Shown piece after piece: positions 25,687 to 35,796 of a stretch of 64,000 nucleotides of DNA. The DNA is from an uncultured Prevotellaceae bacterium (GTDB lineage: Bacteria; Bacteroidota; Bacteroidia; Bacteroidales; Bacteroidaceae). Under the pieces are notes generated by a model that had not been told where the DNA came from, ran no database searches, and was given only the letters and a program-made list of their open reading frames with translations. Each line of letters opens with the position of its first letter. Within the stretch, counting starts at the first letter, position 1. The stretch is from contig OMWI01000003.1 in NCBI GenBank assembly GCA_900314715.1, forward strand, positions 43,010-107,009, given 5' to 3'. Made by a program: the position numbers and the translations under genes.

Positions 25687-28290
25687 TTACTGAATCCCAA
25701 AATCTTGTTGTTGTCGCTGCACTTCTTCCAATGTTTCCTTGAGTGAAGAGGCAGAGGCAGGAGAGTTGGATTTCTGGGGTGTGGAAGACGAAATGGGTTT
25801 CGTTGGAAGCGGAGAGGAAACGTCCTTGTAGCACAACTTCATATCGTATGGGATAGATTGGATTTCCAATGTATCGGCCGCAGGAGCGTATGTGCCTTCA
25901 AACGTAGGACGGGCGATGATGCGAATGGTACCTGCCTTGTGGGTGGAACGAACCAATATAGGTGCGCTTCCCCATTCCACGATGCGAGGATTAGCCATGA
26001 TGTTGCCGTCGTCAATGATGGCTCCTTCACCCTCGACGGTGAACGAAACGTTCTCCGTCGCATTGCGACGCACATTGCCATTGTCGTCGGTGATTTCGGC
26101 AACCACCACAATGAAATCGCTACCGTCAGCTACGAGATTTTTGCCCATTTCATCGGCATAAAGTCGGATGTGAGTGCTCCTCCGTGAAGGCATTTTCTTC
26201 TCAGAACATACTACTTTTCCGTCGACAATTCCCTCGGCGAGAAGCGAAACTTTCTCCCAATTTCTTTTTGTGTAACTCCACGAACGGGCTTGCCAAAAGT
26301 CCCAAAATCCCTTGAAGACAACGGGTACGTTAGGCGTTCCTCCCGTTTCGTGCTTCACTGGTAAGGTAGCCACTTTCTCACCATCGAAAGCCGTGAGACG
26401 CACACTATCGCAATTGCTGAAGATAGTGACGTCCGACTCAGAATATTGTGTCATCTCATTGGCTATGAATACCATATAAGGTTGGGAGGTTTGCGAACGA
26501 AACATCTCAAATGCATATTTCTTTTGACGGAAAGCATCATAGATACCACCCAAATACGCATCTGGATGATAGCCACGTTGATGGTCGAACGGATGCCATT
26601 GACAACCGCCAATGAATTGTCGTTGACCACGGTACATCATGCCGTATGTGTCAGCCAACGACAAGGCAGCCGTTAGCATCGCTTTTTCTCCCCAAGCACG
26701 ATGAGCACGATTAATGGCATTGTGCGCATACCAATCGTCAACATATTCTCCCCATTCGCGAGTGAAGATACATTTGTCGGTGTCAAGTGTGTTCTTACCG
26801 ATATTGTCTGCCCAATCATAAAGCACATCGTAATTGTCTTTCACACCCTCGGAATTCATGTCTGCCGCCGCTACGGGACGACCAGGGAAGGGAAACTCTT
26901 CTTTCGTGATTTGTAGGGCTTGCAAGGCGAAATCTTTCGGGTATCGTGTCTCGTTGAGAATGGGTTCCCACATCAATACACAAGGATGATTGCGGTCTCT
27001 ACGGATAATCTCACGGGTGTTTTGATGAACCATCTCGCCCCATTGCGGGTCTTTATTCCAATATTGCCAACCTGGAGTGGGAACGATGATGAAAAGTCCT
27101 AATTCGTCGCAAGCATCCATAAACGACGGGTCTTGTGGATAATGAGCAGCACGAATAATCGTCATACCCGCATCTTTCAATCGCTTGGCGTCGCGCCATT
27201 GTTGACTATTAGGAAGGGCATTTCCCACGTAAGCAAAGTCTTGATGACGATTGCCACCAATCAACTGATGATAAGGTTTGCCGTTCAACCAGAAACCATC
27301 TTTACCGCGAAACTCCGCTTGTCGAATGCCCATGTGCAAATAACCACCGTCTACTACTTGCTTAGCTTGCAACACCTGTATTTCCACTCGATAGAGATAT
27401 GGTTCTTCTGGCGACCAAAGACGAGGAGACTTGATGGATGACTGGAGTTTGAAAACAGATGAAGAAGTCGTAGACTTCGTTTGTTTCATCGTTTTGATAA
27501 CCTTTCCATCCGCATCCTTGATACGTACCATCACGGTTGTTGGCGTTGCTTTCACTCGTTCGTTTTGATGGAGAGAAAGCCTTTCAATATCCACGTCTAC
27601 GAAAACGTCAACCGATTTTTCTGATATATGGTCGTAATGGAGAAAGACACCTCCGCCAGCCACTTGATTTTTCTCTATCGCATCAGAGATATGAACAGGC
27701 GATTTTCCTATGAGCCAAACGTCACGATACATACCACCATGATAAGCGAAATCGAGTGCCGTTTGCTTCTTTCCAGGAGGATAATTCTTGTCGTCGCTAT
27801 TGTCTGCCATGACCGCTATCAAGCAATCATCGCCAGCCTTCAAACCCAATTCAGAGAGGTTGATGGTAATGGGAAGATACCCGCCTAAATGTTCCTTGAC
27901 AAGTTGACCGTTGACAAACACTTTCTGCTTGCCCATGATTGCCTCAAAATGAACAGACACCCACTTACCTACCATATTGGAAGGAATGGTGAAATGCTTA
28001 CGATACCAGCAAATACCTTGGTAATTGCGACACCCACTTGCTGCGGCTGGTTCCAATTGAACTGAATGGGGTGCACACACCACTTGCCAATGGGAGTCGT
28101 CGAGATGAGTAGATGCACCATTGGCAACGTCTCCCAAATGGAAACGCCATCCTTCATTGAAATTGTAAATGACACGACCGCAATCGGGTAGGGGATAAAA
28201 GCCTGCAACAGACGTTGGTTGTGCCAATGCTGACATCGTCGTAAGGCAATAAAGACCAATGACGAGGAAAATTTTTTTGTACATTCTCAT
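25687..28290 (-). CDS. GH2 family beta-glycosidase
   Basis: An 867-residue secreted glycosidase; the frame listed from 28299 begins with TTG, so I use the ATG at 28290 (MRMYKKIFLVIGLYCLTTMS signal peptide). GH2 order is clear: jelly-roll sugar-binding domain at residues about 40-200 (GICWYRKHFTIP, HGGMYRDVWLIGKSPVHI), immunoglobulin-like domain, TIM barrel with the acid/base Glu in MWEPILNETRYP and the presumed nucleophile Glu in FTREWGEYVDDW, and C-terminal beta domains, ending in a Ser/Pro/Lys-rich tail. RG-II loci carry GH2 enzymes, but the family also covers galactosidases, glucuronidases and arabinosidases, so specificity is open. It lies 14 nt after the GH78-sialidase gene and is the last gene of the operon starting at 41365. 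Confidence 0.88.
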   Translation of the reverse strand: MRMYKKIFLVIGLYCLTTMSALAQPTSVAGFYPLPDCGRVIYNFNEGWRFHLGDVANGASTHLDDSHWQVVCAPHSVQLEPAAASGCRNYQGICWYRKHFTIPSNMVGKWVSVHFEAIMGKQKVFVNGQLVKEHLGGYLPITINLSELGLKAGDDCLIAVMADNSDDKNYPPGKKQTALDFAYHGGMYRDVWLIGKSPVHISDAIEKNQVAGGGVFLHYDHISEKSVDVFVDVDIERLSLHQNERVKATPTTVMVRIKDADGKVIKTMKQTKSTTSSSVFKLQSSIKSPRLWSPEEPYLYRVEIQVLQAKQVVDGGYLHMGIRQAEFRGKDGFWLNGKPYHQLIGGNRHQDFAYVGNALPNSQQWRDAKRLKDAGMTIIRAAHYPQDPSFMDACDELGLFIIVPTPGWQYWNKDPQWGEMVHQNTREIIRRDRNHPCVLMWEPILNETRYPKDFALQALQITKEEFPFPGRPVAAADMNSEGVKDNYDVLYDWADNIGKNTLDTDKCIFTREWGEYVDDWYAHNAINRAHRAWGEKAMLTAALSLADTYGMMYRGQRQFIGGCQWHPFDHQRGYHPDAYLGGIYDAFRQKKYAFEMFRSQTSQPYMVFIANEMTQYSESDVTIFSNCDSVRLTAFDGEKVATLPVKHETGGTPNVPVVFKGFWDFWQARSWSYTKRNWEKVSLLAEGIVDGKVVCSEKKMPSRRSTHIRLYADEMGKNLVADGSDFIVVVAEITDDNGNVRRNATENVSFTVEGEGAIIDDGNIMANPRIVEWGSAPILVRSTHKAGTIRIIARPTFEGTYAPAADTLEIQSIPYDMKLCYKDVSSPLPTKPISSSTPQKSNSPASASSLKETLEEVQRQQQDFGIQ

Positions 28291-28304
28291 ACGAAACAAT
28301 GAAT

Positions 28305-31300
28305 TTACGGGATTAACTCAACATGCTTTACCCTTTGTCTGCGCCATGTGTATACTACGTGAATATGTCCGTCGCGACTTTGGATGATGGAAGGATAAGA
28401 ATACTGAAGGATAGGACTGTCTTCCAAGGTAATCCAATGATTCCAATGAATGCCGTCCTGACTTCGCATGATGGAAAGTGGCGTTCTCGCACCTTTCTCT
28501 TTATCGGGCTCGATAGGCCAGTCGTTGCAAATCAATGCATACGAGCCATCTTGCAAGTTGACCGCATCAATACCGCTATTGTTGTTGGGCGTATCGATAA
28601 ACGTTAGTTTGCTCCACGTTTCTCCATTATCGTTGCTATACGTAACGCCAATATGACGACTACGCGTGCGACATAGAGCCTCTAACCTGCCATCAGGCAA
28701 GACGATGATACTGGGTTGAATGGCCTTGATACCTTGTTCTGCATCAACATAAGCCGTGCGCTTCCATGTCTTTCCCAAATCGTCACTATATTCGAAATAG
28801 AGTTTCCACCCATCGCGCTCATCGCTGGTAGGCGAAATCAGACGACCCTTGTTGAGAATAGGCTTGTTCTTGATGGGACCATAAATCGTATCGGGCAATT
28901 GTTCACGCTTTCCCCAAGTCTTTCCGCCATCTTTCGAACGAACCAACCAACCTTTCCATTTGGCTACATTGACGCCAATCTTGAAATAGATACGAAGTTC
29001 GCCGTCAGGCATTTCATAAATCACGGGATTCCAACACGCTTCTCGATAGTCAGGCGAGAATACGCCATCTGCTACCATTTGTGGGGGAGTCCAATCGGTC
29101 TTTCCTTTCAACTTCCTGCTTACCCAAATACAAACGTCGGGATTGCGCTCTTTCGTTCCACCGAAGTAAGTAGCAACCAAGTCGCCTTTCTTCGTTTCCA
29201 CGATGCTGGCAGAATGACATTCAGGGAATGATGCTCGCTTGTAGAGGAATTCATCTACTACCACTTGAGGACCACGTTGTGGAAGTGTTTCCTCGAAATC
29301 ATATATTCCAGAACCGATTTCCTTGATGATATTATTGGGAAGGTGAATCGTAGCAGAGGTGTTTGCGGGAAATTCCACGTGCCAATGAAGTTTTCCTTTC
29401 GCCTTCTTCCAACGACTTACGATTTGACCATAGATAGATTGATAAGACGCATCAATGTCGTCTATCTCGTCAACGGTGAAGTCGGGCTTCATCGTAATAT
29501 GCTTGAAACCATTTTCGGATGATTGAATACCCACAACAACTTCGTAAATCCATGAAAGCAAATCGCCTAACAACATGACATGGTTGCCGCTATTCATCTT
29601 CGGACTTGCCGTATCGCCATTCCACAATTCCCAAATAGTCGTAGCACCATGTTCCGCCATATATCCCCAACTTGGATATTTCTTGTTGGTTGCTAACAAC
29701 CAAGCAACGTCTGAACGTCCCATGTCAGTAAGAGCGTGCATCAGCCAACCAATGCCAATCACGCCACAAGTTACAGTACCGAGGTTTTGTGAGATAATGG
29801 CTTTTACGATTTGTTTTTCCACTTCATGCTTCACATATTCGTCATCAATCATGCCGAAATAATATGGCAAAAGATTGGCTGTAACGGTATTGTTTCCGTA
29901 GAATGTACTATCGGGATAAAGTATGTGCCCTGGAACCGTTGTTGTTCCTTTTTGGACGGTAAGGAATTTCTTGTTGAAAGCATCTTTGCTGATTTGTGCT
30001 TCATGCTCAAACCATTTCGCATCTTCATAGAGATTTTGTGCTTTCGCATAAGTGCTCATCATTTGGCAAATATAGAAATAATAAGCCGTAGAGATGAGAG
30101 TTCCATCCGTAATTCGGGCGGGATCCTCACTATGAATCAGTTCTTCCCTTTCAGGTGGCACACACCAATCACCATATCTGTCTTTCTCAATCAATCCGTC
30201 TTTCTGGTATTGGTATTTCAGATGCTCCAACCATCGCTTGACGTTGGGATAATACTTTCGCATGGGAGTATCGTCGCCATATTGCCTCATCAGCATGTCG
30301 AGCGAGAAAGGCAAGGCGGCTGGCCATGTGACATTATCTGAATAGTAATTCCAGAATGCTGGAGCTACGTCGGGAATACATCCGTCTTCGCGTTGTGCTT
30401 CCGTAATATCGCGAACCCATTTTGTATAGAGGGCATTGTTGTCGTAGATGAAAGCCTCTCCGTAACAACCTCTTGTGCGGTCGCCCAACCACGGTTGGCG
30501 TTCGTCTCGTTGAGGACAATCAACGGGCATTCCCTTGTAATTGCTCAACACTCCCCAAACGGCGTTACGATACACCTTATTTAAAATCGTGTCGGTAGAA
30601 ACGAAATGTCCCGTTTCCGCCATCTCATCACTCACCACTTCGCCGATAAAGTCCTCTATCTTTGCATTGGCCAATCCCGAAATCTCCGCATAACGGAAAC
30701 CATGATAAACAAATGTCGGGTGCCACCACAAATCTTGTTCTTTGCCATTGGCAAAATAACGGTCAGTACTTTGTGCATGTCTGAAATTCTCCACCCATAT
30801 ATTGCCAATACTATCTAAACGTTCTGCATAACGAATGACGATGGAATCGCCTTGTTGGAGATTGGCAATACGAACATTCAACCAACCAGCCATGTTTTGT
30901 CCCATGTCGAGTACCAACTTTCCGTCTTTGCGTGTAAGGTTCTTCGGTTCTAATTGACAAATCACTTTCATGTTGGGAGCCATGGCGCCACGTAGTGTTC
31001 CTAATGGGATAGCCGTACGCTCTGCATTCATCCATTGTGAATCGTCAAATCCGATGTTTGTCCAGTTGGAGAATTCCTTGTTGGCATCATACGTCTCACC
31101 ATCATATTCATTGTTGGAACGAATGGCTCCATCAGGAGAAAGTTTCCATTTCTCATCGGAGGAAATGGTTTTCTTGGAACCGTCCGTAAATTCCACGATA
31201 AGGTTCAAACGTAAGGTAGGATAACCGAAACGCGTAATCTTATAAGGTTTCTTGTCTTGTTGCATGGTATAATATCTACCATTTCCCAAGATGACACCAA

Positions 31301-32003
31301 TGGCATTATTCTTGTCAAGCAACTGGGTTACGTCGAAGGCATTGTATAACACCGTACGACGGTAATCGGTAGGAGCGGGAGCCAAAACTTGGTCGCCAAT
31401 ACGTTTTCCGTTGATGAACGCTTCGTACATACCCAAACCACAGATGTATAATGTAGCCTTGGCAACTTGCTTGTCCAAACCAAATTCCTTGCGGAGATAA
31501 CGAGCGGATAGTCTGCTATGTTCTGTTTCCTCATCCCAAGACATCTTACGGTCTAAGCCAATCCATCTGCCTTGCCAATCAGCTTCATACAACAAACCGA
31601 CGTTCCACATCGCCACGTCGCTCCAATCACTATCACCTTTGTTGGTAGAAACCTTCACGCGCCAATAACAACGAGTATTGCTTCGTAATGGTTTGCCTTG
31701 ATACGAAATCCATTGCGACTGGTCGGTGTCAACAATACTTTCCCACAAATCGCCATCAAGAGCTTGTGCTTTTTCAGGAGTTGAAGAAACGATGAGATGA
31801 TAACAGGTTTGCTTGACATCATTAGTGTTCGTCTCGATTCGCCAACCCAATCTTGGAGTTGGTGTGTCTATGCTCATCGGATTTACCAACCTCTCTGTTC
31901 TGAGGTCAGTAACGTTGATTTGCAATGTTTTTTTCTTATTCGCTGAGGTGATGGTGAGTGAAACCAAACTCAGCAATATGATGAATATACGAGTCTTTAC
32001 CAT
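28305..32003 (-). CDS. GH78 alpha-L-rhamnosidase fused to a sialidase-like (BNR_2) propeller
   Basis: A 1232-residue secreted protein (signal peptide IFIILLSLVSLTITSA). Residues about 30-900 are a full GH78: fibronectin-like and jelly-roll domains, then the (alpha/alpha)6 barrel with the acid motif DCPQRDERQPWLGDR near 501, the second carboxylate in TTIWELWNGD near 793 and the typical SGNHVMLLGDLLSWIYEVV. Residues about 905-1232 form a separate six-bladed propeller of the COG4692/BNR_2 type, starting RASFPECHSASIVETKKGDL, with Asp boxes SKDGGKTW (about 1024), SDDLGKTW (1075), SNDNGETW (1125) and SQDGIHW (1183). RG-II side chain C is rhamnose linked to Kdo, a sialic-acid-like sugar, so one protein could remove both; this is inference. 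Start and the GH140 stop overlap by 7 nt. Confidence 0.85.
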   Translation of the reverse strand: MVKTRIFIILLSLVSLTITSANKKKTLQINVTDLRTERLVNPMSIDTPTPRLGWRIETNTNDVKQTCYHLIVSSTPEKAQALDGDLWESIVDTDQSQWISYQGKPLRSNTRCYWRVKVSTNKGDSDWSDVAMWNVGLLYEADWQGRWIGLDRKMSWDEETEHSRLSARYLRKEFGLDKQVAKATLYICGLGMYEAFINGKRIGDQVLAPAPTDYRRTVLYNAFDVTQLLDKNNAIGVILGNGRYYTMQQDKKPYKITRFGYPTLRLNLIVEFTDGSKKTISSDEKWKLSPDGAIRSNNEYDGETYDANKEFSNWTNIGFDDSQWMNAERTAIPLGTLRGAMAPNMKVICQLEPKNLTRKDGKLVLDMGQNMAGWLNVRIANLQQGDSIVIRYAERLDSIGNIWVENFRHAQSTDRYFANGKEQDLWWHPTFVYHGFRYAEISGLANAKIEDFIGEVVSDEMAETGHFVSTDTILNKVYRNAVWGVLSNYKGMPVDCPQRDERQPWLGDRTRGCYGEAFIYDNNALYTKWVRDITEAQREDGCIPDVAPAFWNYYSDNVTWPAALPFSLDMLMRQYGDDTPMRKYYPNVKRWLEHLKYQYQKDGLIEKDRYGDWCVPPEREELIHSEDPARITDGTLISTAYYFYICQMMSTYAKAQNLYEDAKWFEHEAQISKDAFNKKFLTVQKGTTTVPGHILYPDSTFYGNNTVTANLLPYYFGMIDDEYVKHEVEKQIVKAIISQNLGTVTCGVIGIGWLMHALTDMGRSDVAWLLATNKKYPSWGYMAEHGATTIWELWNGDTASPKMNSGNHVMLLGDLLSWIYEVVVGIQSSENGFKHITMKPDFTVDEIDDIDASYQSIYGQIVSRWKKAKGKLHWHVEFPANTSATIHLPNNIIKEIGSGIYDFEETLPQRGPQVVVDEFLYKRASFPECHSASIVETKKGDLVATYFGGTKERNPDVCIWVSRKLKGKTDWTPPQMVADGVFSPDYREACWNPVIYEMPDGELRIYFKIGVNVAKWKGWLVRSKDGGKTWGKREQLPDTIYGPIKNKPILNKGRLISPTSDERDGWKLYFEYSDDLGKTWKRTAYVDAEQGIKAIQPSIIVLPDGRLEALCRTRSRHIGVTYSNDNGETWSKLTFIDTPNNNSGIDAVNLQDGSYALICNDWPIEPDKEKGARTPLSIMRSQDGIHWNHWITLEDSPILQYSYPSIIQSRDGHIHVVYTWRRQRVKHVELIP

Positions 32004-33421
32004 TTTTCTTCTAATTGTGTTGCTTGTTTATCTAAGTAGTTTTTATCGCTATCTACGGCTATCAGAACACGGTCGCTTTCGCGAAGATATGCTCCATCAA
32101 ACGTGAATTCACATACCTTATTGTCGTATTCACCCACGTAATTCAAAACACCATCTTTAGGGTTCATAAACCATATATTCTTTTTTGTACCGGATATCTT
32201 TGTGAGGTCTATTTGCATGGGTTTTCCGCTATAGTTGTAAACCAACAAATAATCGCTTCCACGAGTGGCAATGATGCGATCATAACGTTCGCCATTCTGA
32301 CCTACAATGATGCTTTGGTCTCCTATTCGTTCAGTAAACGGAAACGCGAGCATTAACCATTTCAGGTATTTCATTTGTTGATACCCTGGGTCTTTCATCG
32401 CATCCCACCAAGGTTTTTCCGCACCAAATGAAGCCAATACACCAGGACGCATGAATTGCATGATGCTATTATGACCATACGTATGACCGAAGCAACCAGC
32501 AAACACCGCCCAATAAGCATAGCGGCGCACGTCATAATCTTGCCATCGGGGAGCAGAGAAATCATGCAAACCTTGTGGAATGTCCTCGTAAGACGGTTCG
32601 CCATCAATAACGGGTTTGATGGGTGATTTCTCAAAACTCATATCCACATAACGCCAGTTATCTTCTTCTGTATTGTCCTTAATGGTATAATCACCATCTC
32701 CATTACGTTGACCATATCGACGATGACCACTTTGGAACATGTTGAAATCCAACCACTCACGGTCATTATACCACCATGCGCTGGTAGTTCTGCCTCGTGG
32801 ATGGAAGGTCATGATATGATTAGGATCAGCCTTCTTGATGGCTCTTGCCAACGCATCCCATGAAGCCGTACCTTTATCTCCCATGATATCTCCGCCAATC
32901 ATCCAAATGATGTTGGGCTTGTTTTTATATCGTTCTCCTAAGAACTTGCCATACATCGTCGCTTTCTTTTCATCCATCTTATTGATTTGCGAACCCCAGA
33001 TACAATCCATGGCGATGTAAATACCGTTGGAAGCAGCCATATCCACGATATAATCTAAGTGTTCCCAATAACCGTAAGTACCTGCTTTGGTAAATTTGGT
33101 GAAATCAAAACTATCATCGTTGGCTTGTTGACCATATATATTATAGGTGGGAATGGCATTGAGCACTTGTATTTGTTCTACGTTATAACCTTCCTCACGC
33201 TCGCGAGTCAGATAAAATTCCACTTCGTCTCGGTTAAGACGTTCAGGAAGAAGCCATGAAGTGTTTCCCATCCAAAAGAAAGGTGTTCCGTTCTCGTGAA
33301 TGAGATAACGATGATTGTCGGAAACCTTAAGTTTCCCGTTGTCCCAAGGTTTATAAACTTTAGCGGCTTGAAGGGTTACCGTAAATATCGTAAGTGCGAC
33401 GATGAATAATGTTCTTTTCAT
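31997..33421 (-). CDS. GH140 family (DUF4038) endo-apiosidase-like enzyme
   Basis: A 474-residue secreted enzyme (signal peptide LFIVALTIFTVTLQAA). It has the DUF4038 TIM barrel (HENGTPFFWMGNTSWLLPER, AASNGIYIAMDCIWGSQ, NIIWMIGGDIMG, VIDGEPSYEDIP, YGHNSIMQF) and a C-terminal collagen-binding-like beta domain (DYLLVYNYSGKPMQIDL). This is the arrangement of GH140, founded by BT1012, which cuts the apiose linkage joining RG-II side chains A and B to the backbone (recalled). Asp in GGDIMG and Glu in DGEPSYED are the likely catalytic acids. It starts 14 nt after the GH95 gene. It is one of the best markers that the locus targets RG-II, though related DUF4038 proteins act on other glycans. Confidence 0.85.
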   Translation of the reverse strand: MKRTLFIVALTIFTVTLQAAKVYKPWDNGKLKVSDNHRYLIHENGTPFFWMGNTSWLLPERLNRDEVEFYLTREREEGYNVEQIQVLNAIPTYNIYGQQANDDSFDFTKFTKAGTYGYWEHLDYIVDMAASNGIYIAMDCIWGSQINKMDEKKATMYGKFLGERYKNKPNIIWMIGGDIMGDKGTASWDALARAIKKADPNHIMTFHPRGRTTSAWWYNDREWLDFNMFQSGHRRYGQRNGDGDYTIKDNTEEDNWRYVDMSFEKSPIKPVIDGEPSYEDIPQGLHDFSAPRWQDYDVRRYAYWAVFAGCFGHTYGHNSIMQFMRPGVLASFGAEKPWWDAMKDPGYQQMKYLKWLMLAFPFTERIGDQSIIVGQNGERYDRIIATRGSDYLLVYNYSGKPMQIDLTKISGTKKNIWFMNPKDGVLNYVGEYDNKVCEFTFDGAYLRESDRVLIAVDSDKNYLDKQATQLEEKW

Positions 33422-33435
33422 ATTTATCTGATTTG

Positions 33436-35796
33436 TTATTTTGCTTGTAAAGTGATGGTTTGCCCTTTGTGGGTATTCATCTCATATTCGTAATATCCAT
33501 TCTTCTTAGAGGCTTTCATGCCTTTTCCTTTGAGTGCGACGGAAGAACGAACTCGTAATGTTTCACCACATAACGAATTAAATGTGGCACTTTTGACTTT
33601 TCCGTTTTCCCATGAAAGATTCACTTCAAATCCTCCACGAGCTCTCATTCCTTTTATACTTCCACTTTTCCATGCGTCAGGTAAAGCGGGAAGAAGATGA
33701 ATGGCTCCATCGTGACTTTGCATCAGCATTTCCGCAATACCAGCCGTACACCCGAAGTTTCCGTCTATTTGGAATGGAGGATGGGCATCAAAGAGATTGG
33801 GATATGTTCCTCCCTTTTTCTTTTCGTTTCTTACTAATGATAATTGATCGCCAATGAGTTTCAAAGCGTGGTTTCCATCTAACAAACGAGCCCATAGACA
33901 CACTTTCCATCCCATGCTCCATCCCGTGGAAGGATCGCCACGATGTATAAGAGAAGTCTTGGCGGCTTCAGCAAATTTTGGAGTAGTTAATGGCGAAATC
34001 TGATTGCTTGGGTAAAGGGCGTAGAGATGTGAGACATGACGGTGTTTATCATCGGGATTGTCCCAATCGTCATGCCATTCTTGTAATTGTCCCCATCTTC
34101 CAATCTGCAAAGGGGGAAGTCCTGCTAACTTCTCTTTCAAACTATCCGCGAGTGTGGTTGTCTCTTGAAGAATGTTTCCTGCTTCTATGACGTGCGTGAA
34201 AAGGTCTCGAATCAATTCATTATCCATCGTCACTCCTGCCGCGGTAGTAGATTGGTATGGATGTTGGTTTTCTGGCGAAAGACTTGGACAAATCAACCAA
34301 TAATTCTTTTCAGGATGTTTCACCATGATTTGGTTCAAGAAACGAGCGGCTCCTATCATGATAGGATAGACATTACGCAAGAAAGAAATGTCTTTTGTAT
34401 ATAACCAATGTTCCCAAAGATGTTGACACATCCATGCTGCACCCGTTGGCCATAACCCCGAAGGTGCTTTGTCTATGGCTCCCGTTACGCGCCAAATATC
34501 GGTGTTATGATGGAGCACCCAACCATCAGCTCCATACATGATACGTGCCGTTTCATGTCCTGTTTCGCTAATGTCCTTGATAAGAGAAAACAATGGTTCA
34601 TTCAAGTCTGAAAGATTGGTTATTTCAGATGGCCAATAATTCATTTCCAAATTGATGTTCGTCGTATATTTGGAATCCCAATTGGGAAACATCTTGTCGT
34701 TCCATATACCTTGTAGAGTGGGAGGTTGATTTCCTTTTTGTGAAGAACAAATAAGTAAGTATCTTCCGAATTGGAAATATGTCTCTATCAAATGAATATC
34801 TTCGTTTTCTTTGAAGTGTTCCACTCGTTTGTCTGTGGTTAGTCTTTCATATTTGTCTGGTCCTAAATCGAGCGTCACTCGGTCAAAGAAAGAAAGATAG
34901 TAATCCGTGTGTTCTTTCTTCATCGTCGCATATTCATTGTTCAATGCCTCTCGTAGAATGCTTTCTGATTTCACGGTATCGTTTCCACTGATGTCATTAT
35001 AATGAACGAAATTCGTGGCTATAGAAATATAGAGGATAGCTTCATCCGCATGAGCAATGGATAAGACACCTTCACGGTTTTCCATCTGTCCTCCAATCAA
35101 TTTTGCTGTTACCCTACCCGTGAAATTCACTTTTCCTTTAAGACCTTCGTGGTTTGATGATGTTCCACTTAACAAGATTTCATCTCCTTCACTTTTGATG
35201 TTAACATCTTGGTGAGGAGATGTGAGTTGTGCATTAAAGGTAATCATACCTTTCTTGCTGGCGGTCAACCTGACGGTAATAACATTGCTACTGAAAGAAG
35301 AAATGTATTCGCGTTGGTATTGTACACCATTAATCGTGTATCTGGTAATCGCCCTTGCTGAGTCGATTGACAATTCACGGTAATAATTGGTGTAATTACC
35401 TAACCCAGGGAAATTGATATACAAATCCCCAAACGGTTGAAAAGGCATTCCATGATTGGTCTTGCTTTGTACGTGAGCGGTAGCCATGTCTTGTGCTTCC
35501 TTGTATTTCCCTTCCCAAACCAACTGACGTACTTTAGGTAGATACTCCAATGCTTCTGGATTGGCATTGCTGTTGGGTTGTCCTGCCCAAATAGTTTCTT
35601 CGTTCAGTTGTAATCTATCAGAGAAAACATTGCCATATACCATAGCACCAAGTCTTCCGTTTCCAATAGGCAATGCTTCATTCCAGTATTGTGCAGGTCG
35701 GTCATACCATAATATGTGTGGAGCTGATAGAACCGATAGAGATGGTAGTACGAATAAAGCTATGATAATCGCTATTTTTCTATATGATATTTTCAT
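33436..35796 (-). CDS. GH95 alpha-L-fucosidase / alpha-L-galactosidase
   Basis: A 786-residue secreted enzyme (signal peptide [18 protein letters not shown]). The GH95 N-terminal beta-domain begins [20 protein letters not shown]; the (alpha/alpha)6 barrel carries the Asn pair in [11 protein letters not shown] near residue 380 that activates water and the acidic residue in DGNFG near 678. GH95 removes terminal alpha-1,2-L-fucose or L-galactose; the B. thetaiotaomicron RG-II member is an L-galactosidase. A complete L-galactose oxidation operon at 58108-61014 supports L-galactose release here. The ATG at 35796 overlaps the esterase stop by 4 nt (ATGA), so translation is coupled. Confidence 0.92.
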   Translation of the reverse strand: MKISYRKIAIIIALFVLPSLSVLSAPHILWYDRPAQYWNEALPIGNGRLGAMVYGNVFSDRLQLNEETIWAGQPNSNANPEALEYLPKVRQLVWEGKYKEAQDMATAHVQSKTNHGMPFQPFGDLYINFPGLGNYTNYYRELSIDSARAITRYTINGVQYQREYISSFSSNVITVRLTASKKGMITFNAQLTSPHQDVNIKSEGDEILLSGTSSNHEGLKGKVNFTGRVTAKLIGGQMENREGVLSIAHADEAILYISIATNFVHYNDISGNDTVKSESILREALNNEYATMKKEHTDYYLSFFDRVTLDLGPDKYERLTTDKRVEHFKENEDIHLIETYFQFGRYLLICSSQKGNQPPTLQGIWNDKMFPNWDSKYTTNINLEMNYWPSEITNLSDLNEPLFSLIKDISETGHETARIMYGADGWVLHHNTDIWRVTGAIDKAPSGLWPTGAAWMCQHLWEHWLYTKDISFLRNVYPIMIGAARFLNQIMVKHPEKNYWLICPSLSPENQHPYQSTTAAGVTMDNELIRDLFTHVIEAGNILQETTTLADSLKEKLAGLPPLQIGRWGQLQEWHDDWDNPDDKHRHVSHLYALYPSNQISPLTTPKFAEAAKTSLIHRGDPSTGWSMGWKVCLWARLLDGNHALKLIGDQLSLVRNEKKKGGTYPNLFDAHPPFQIDGNFGCTAGIAEMLMQSHDGAIHLLPALPDAWKSGSIKGMRARGGFEVNLSWENGKVKSATFNSLCGETLRVRSSVALKGKGMKASKKNGYYEYEMNTHKGQTITLQAK

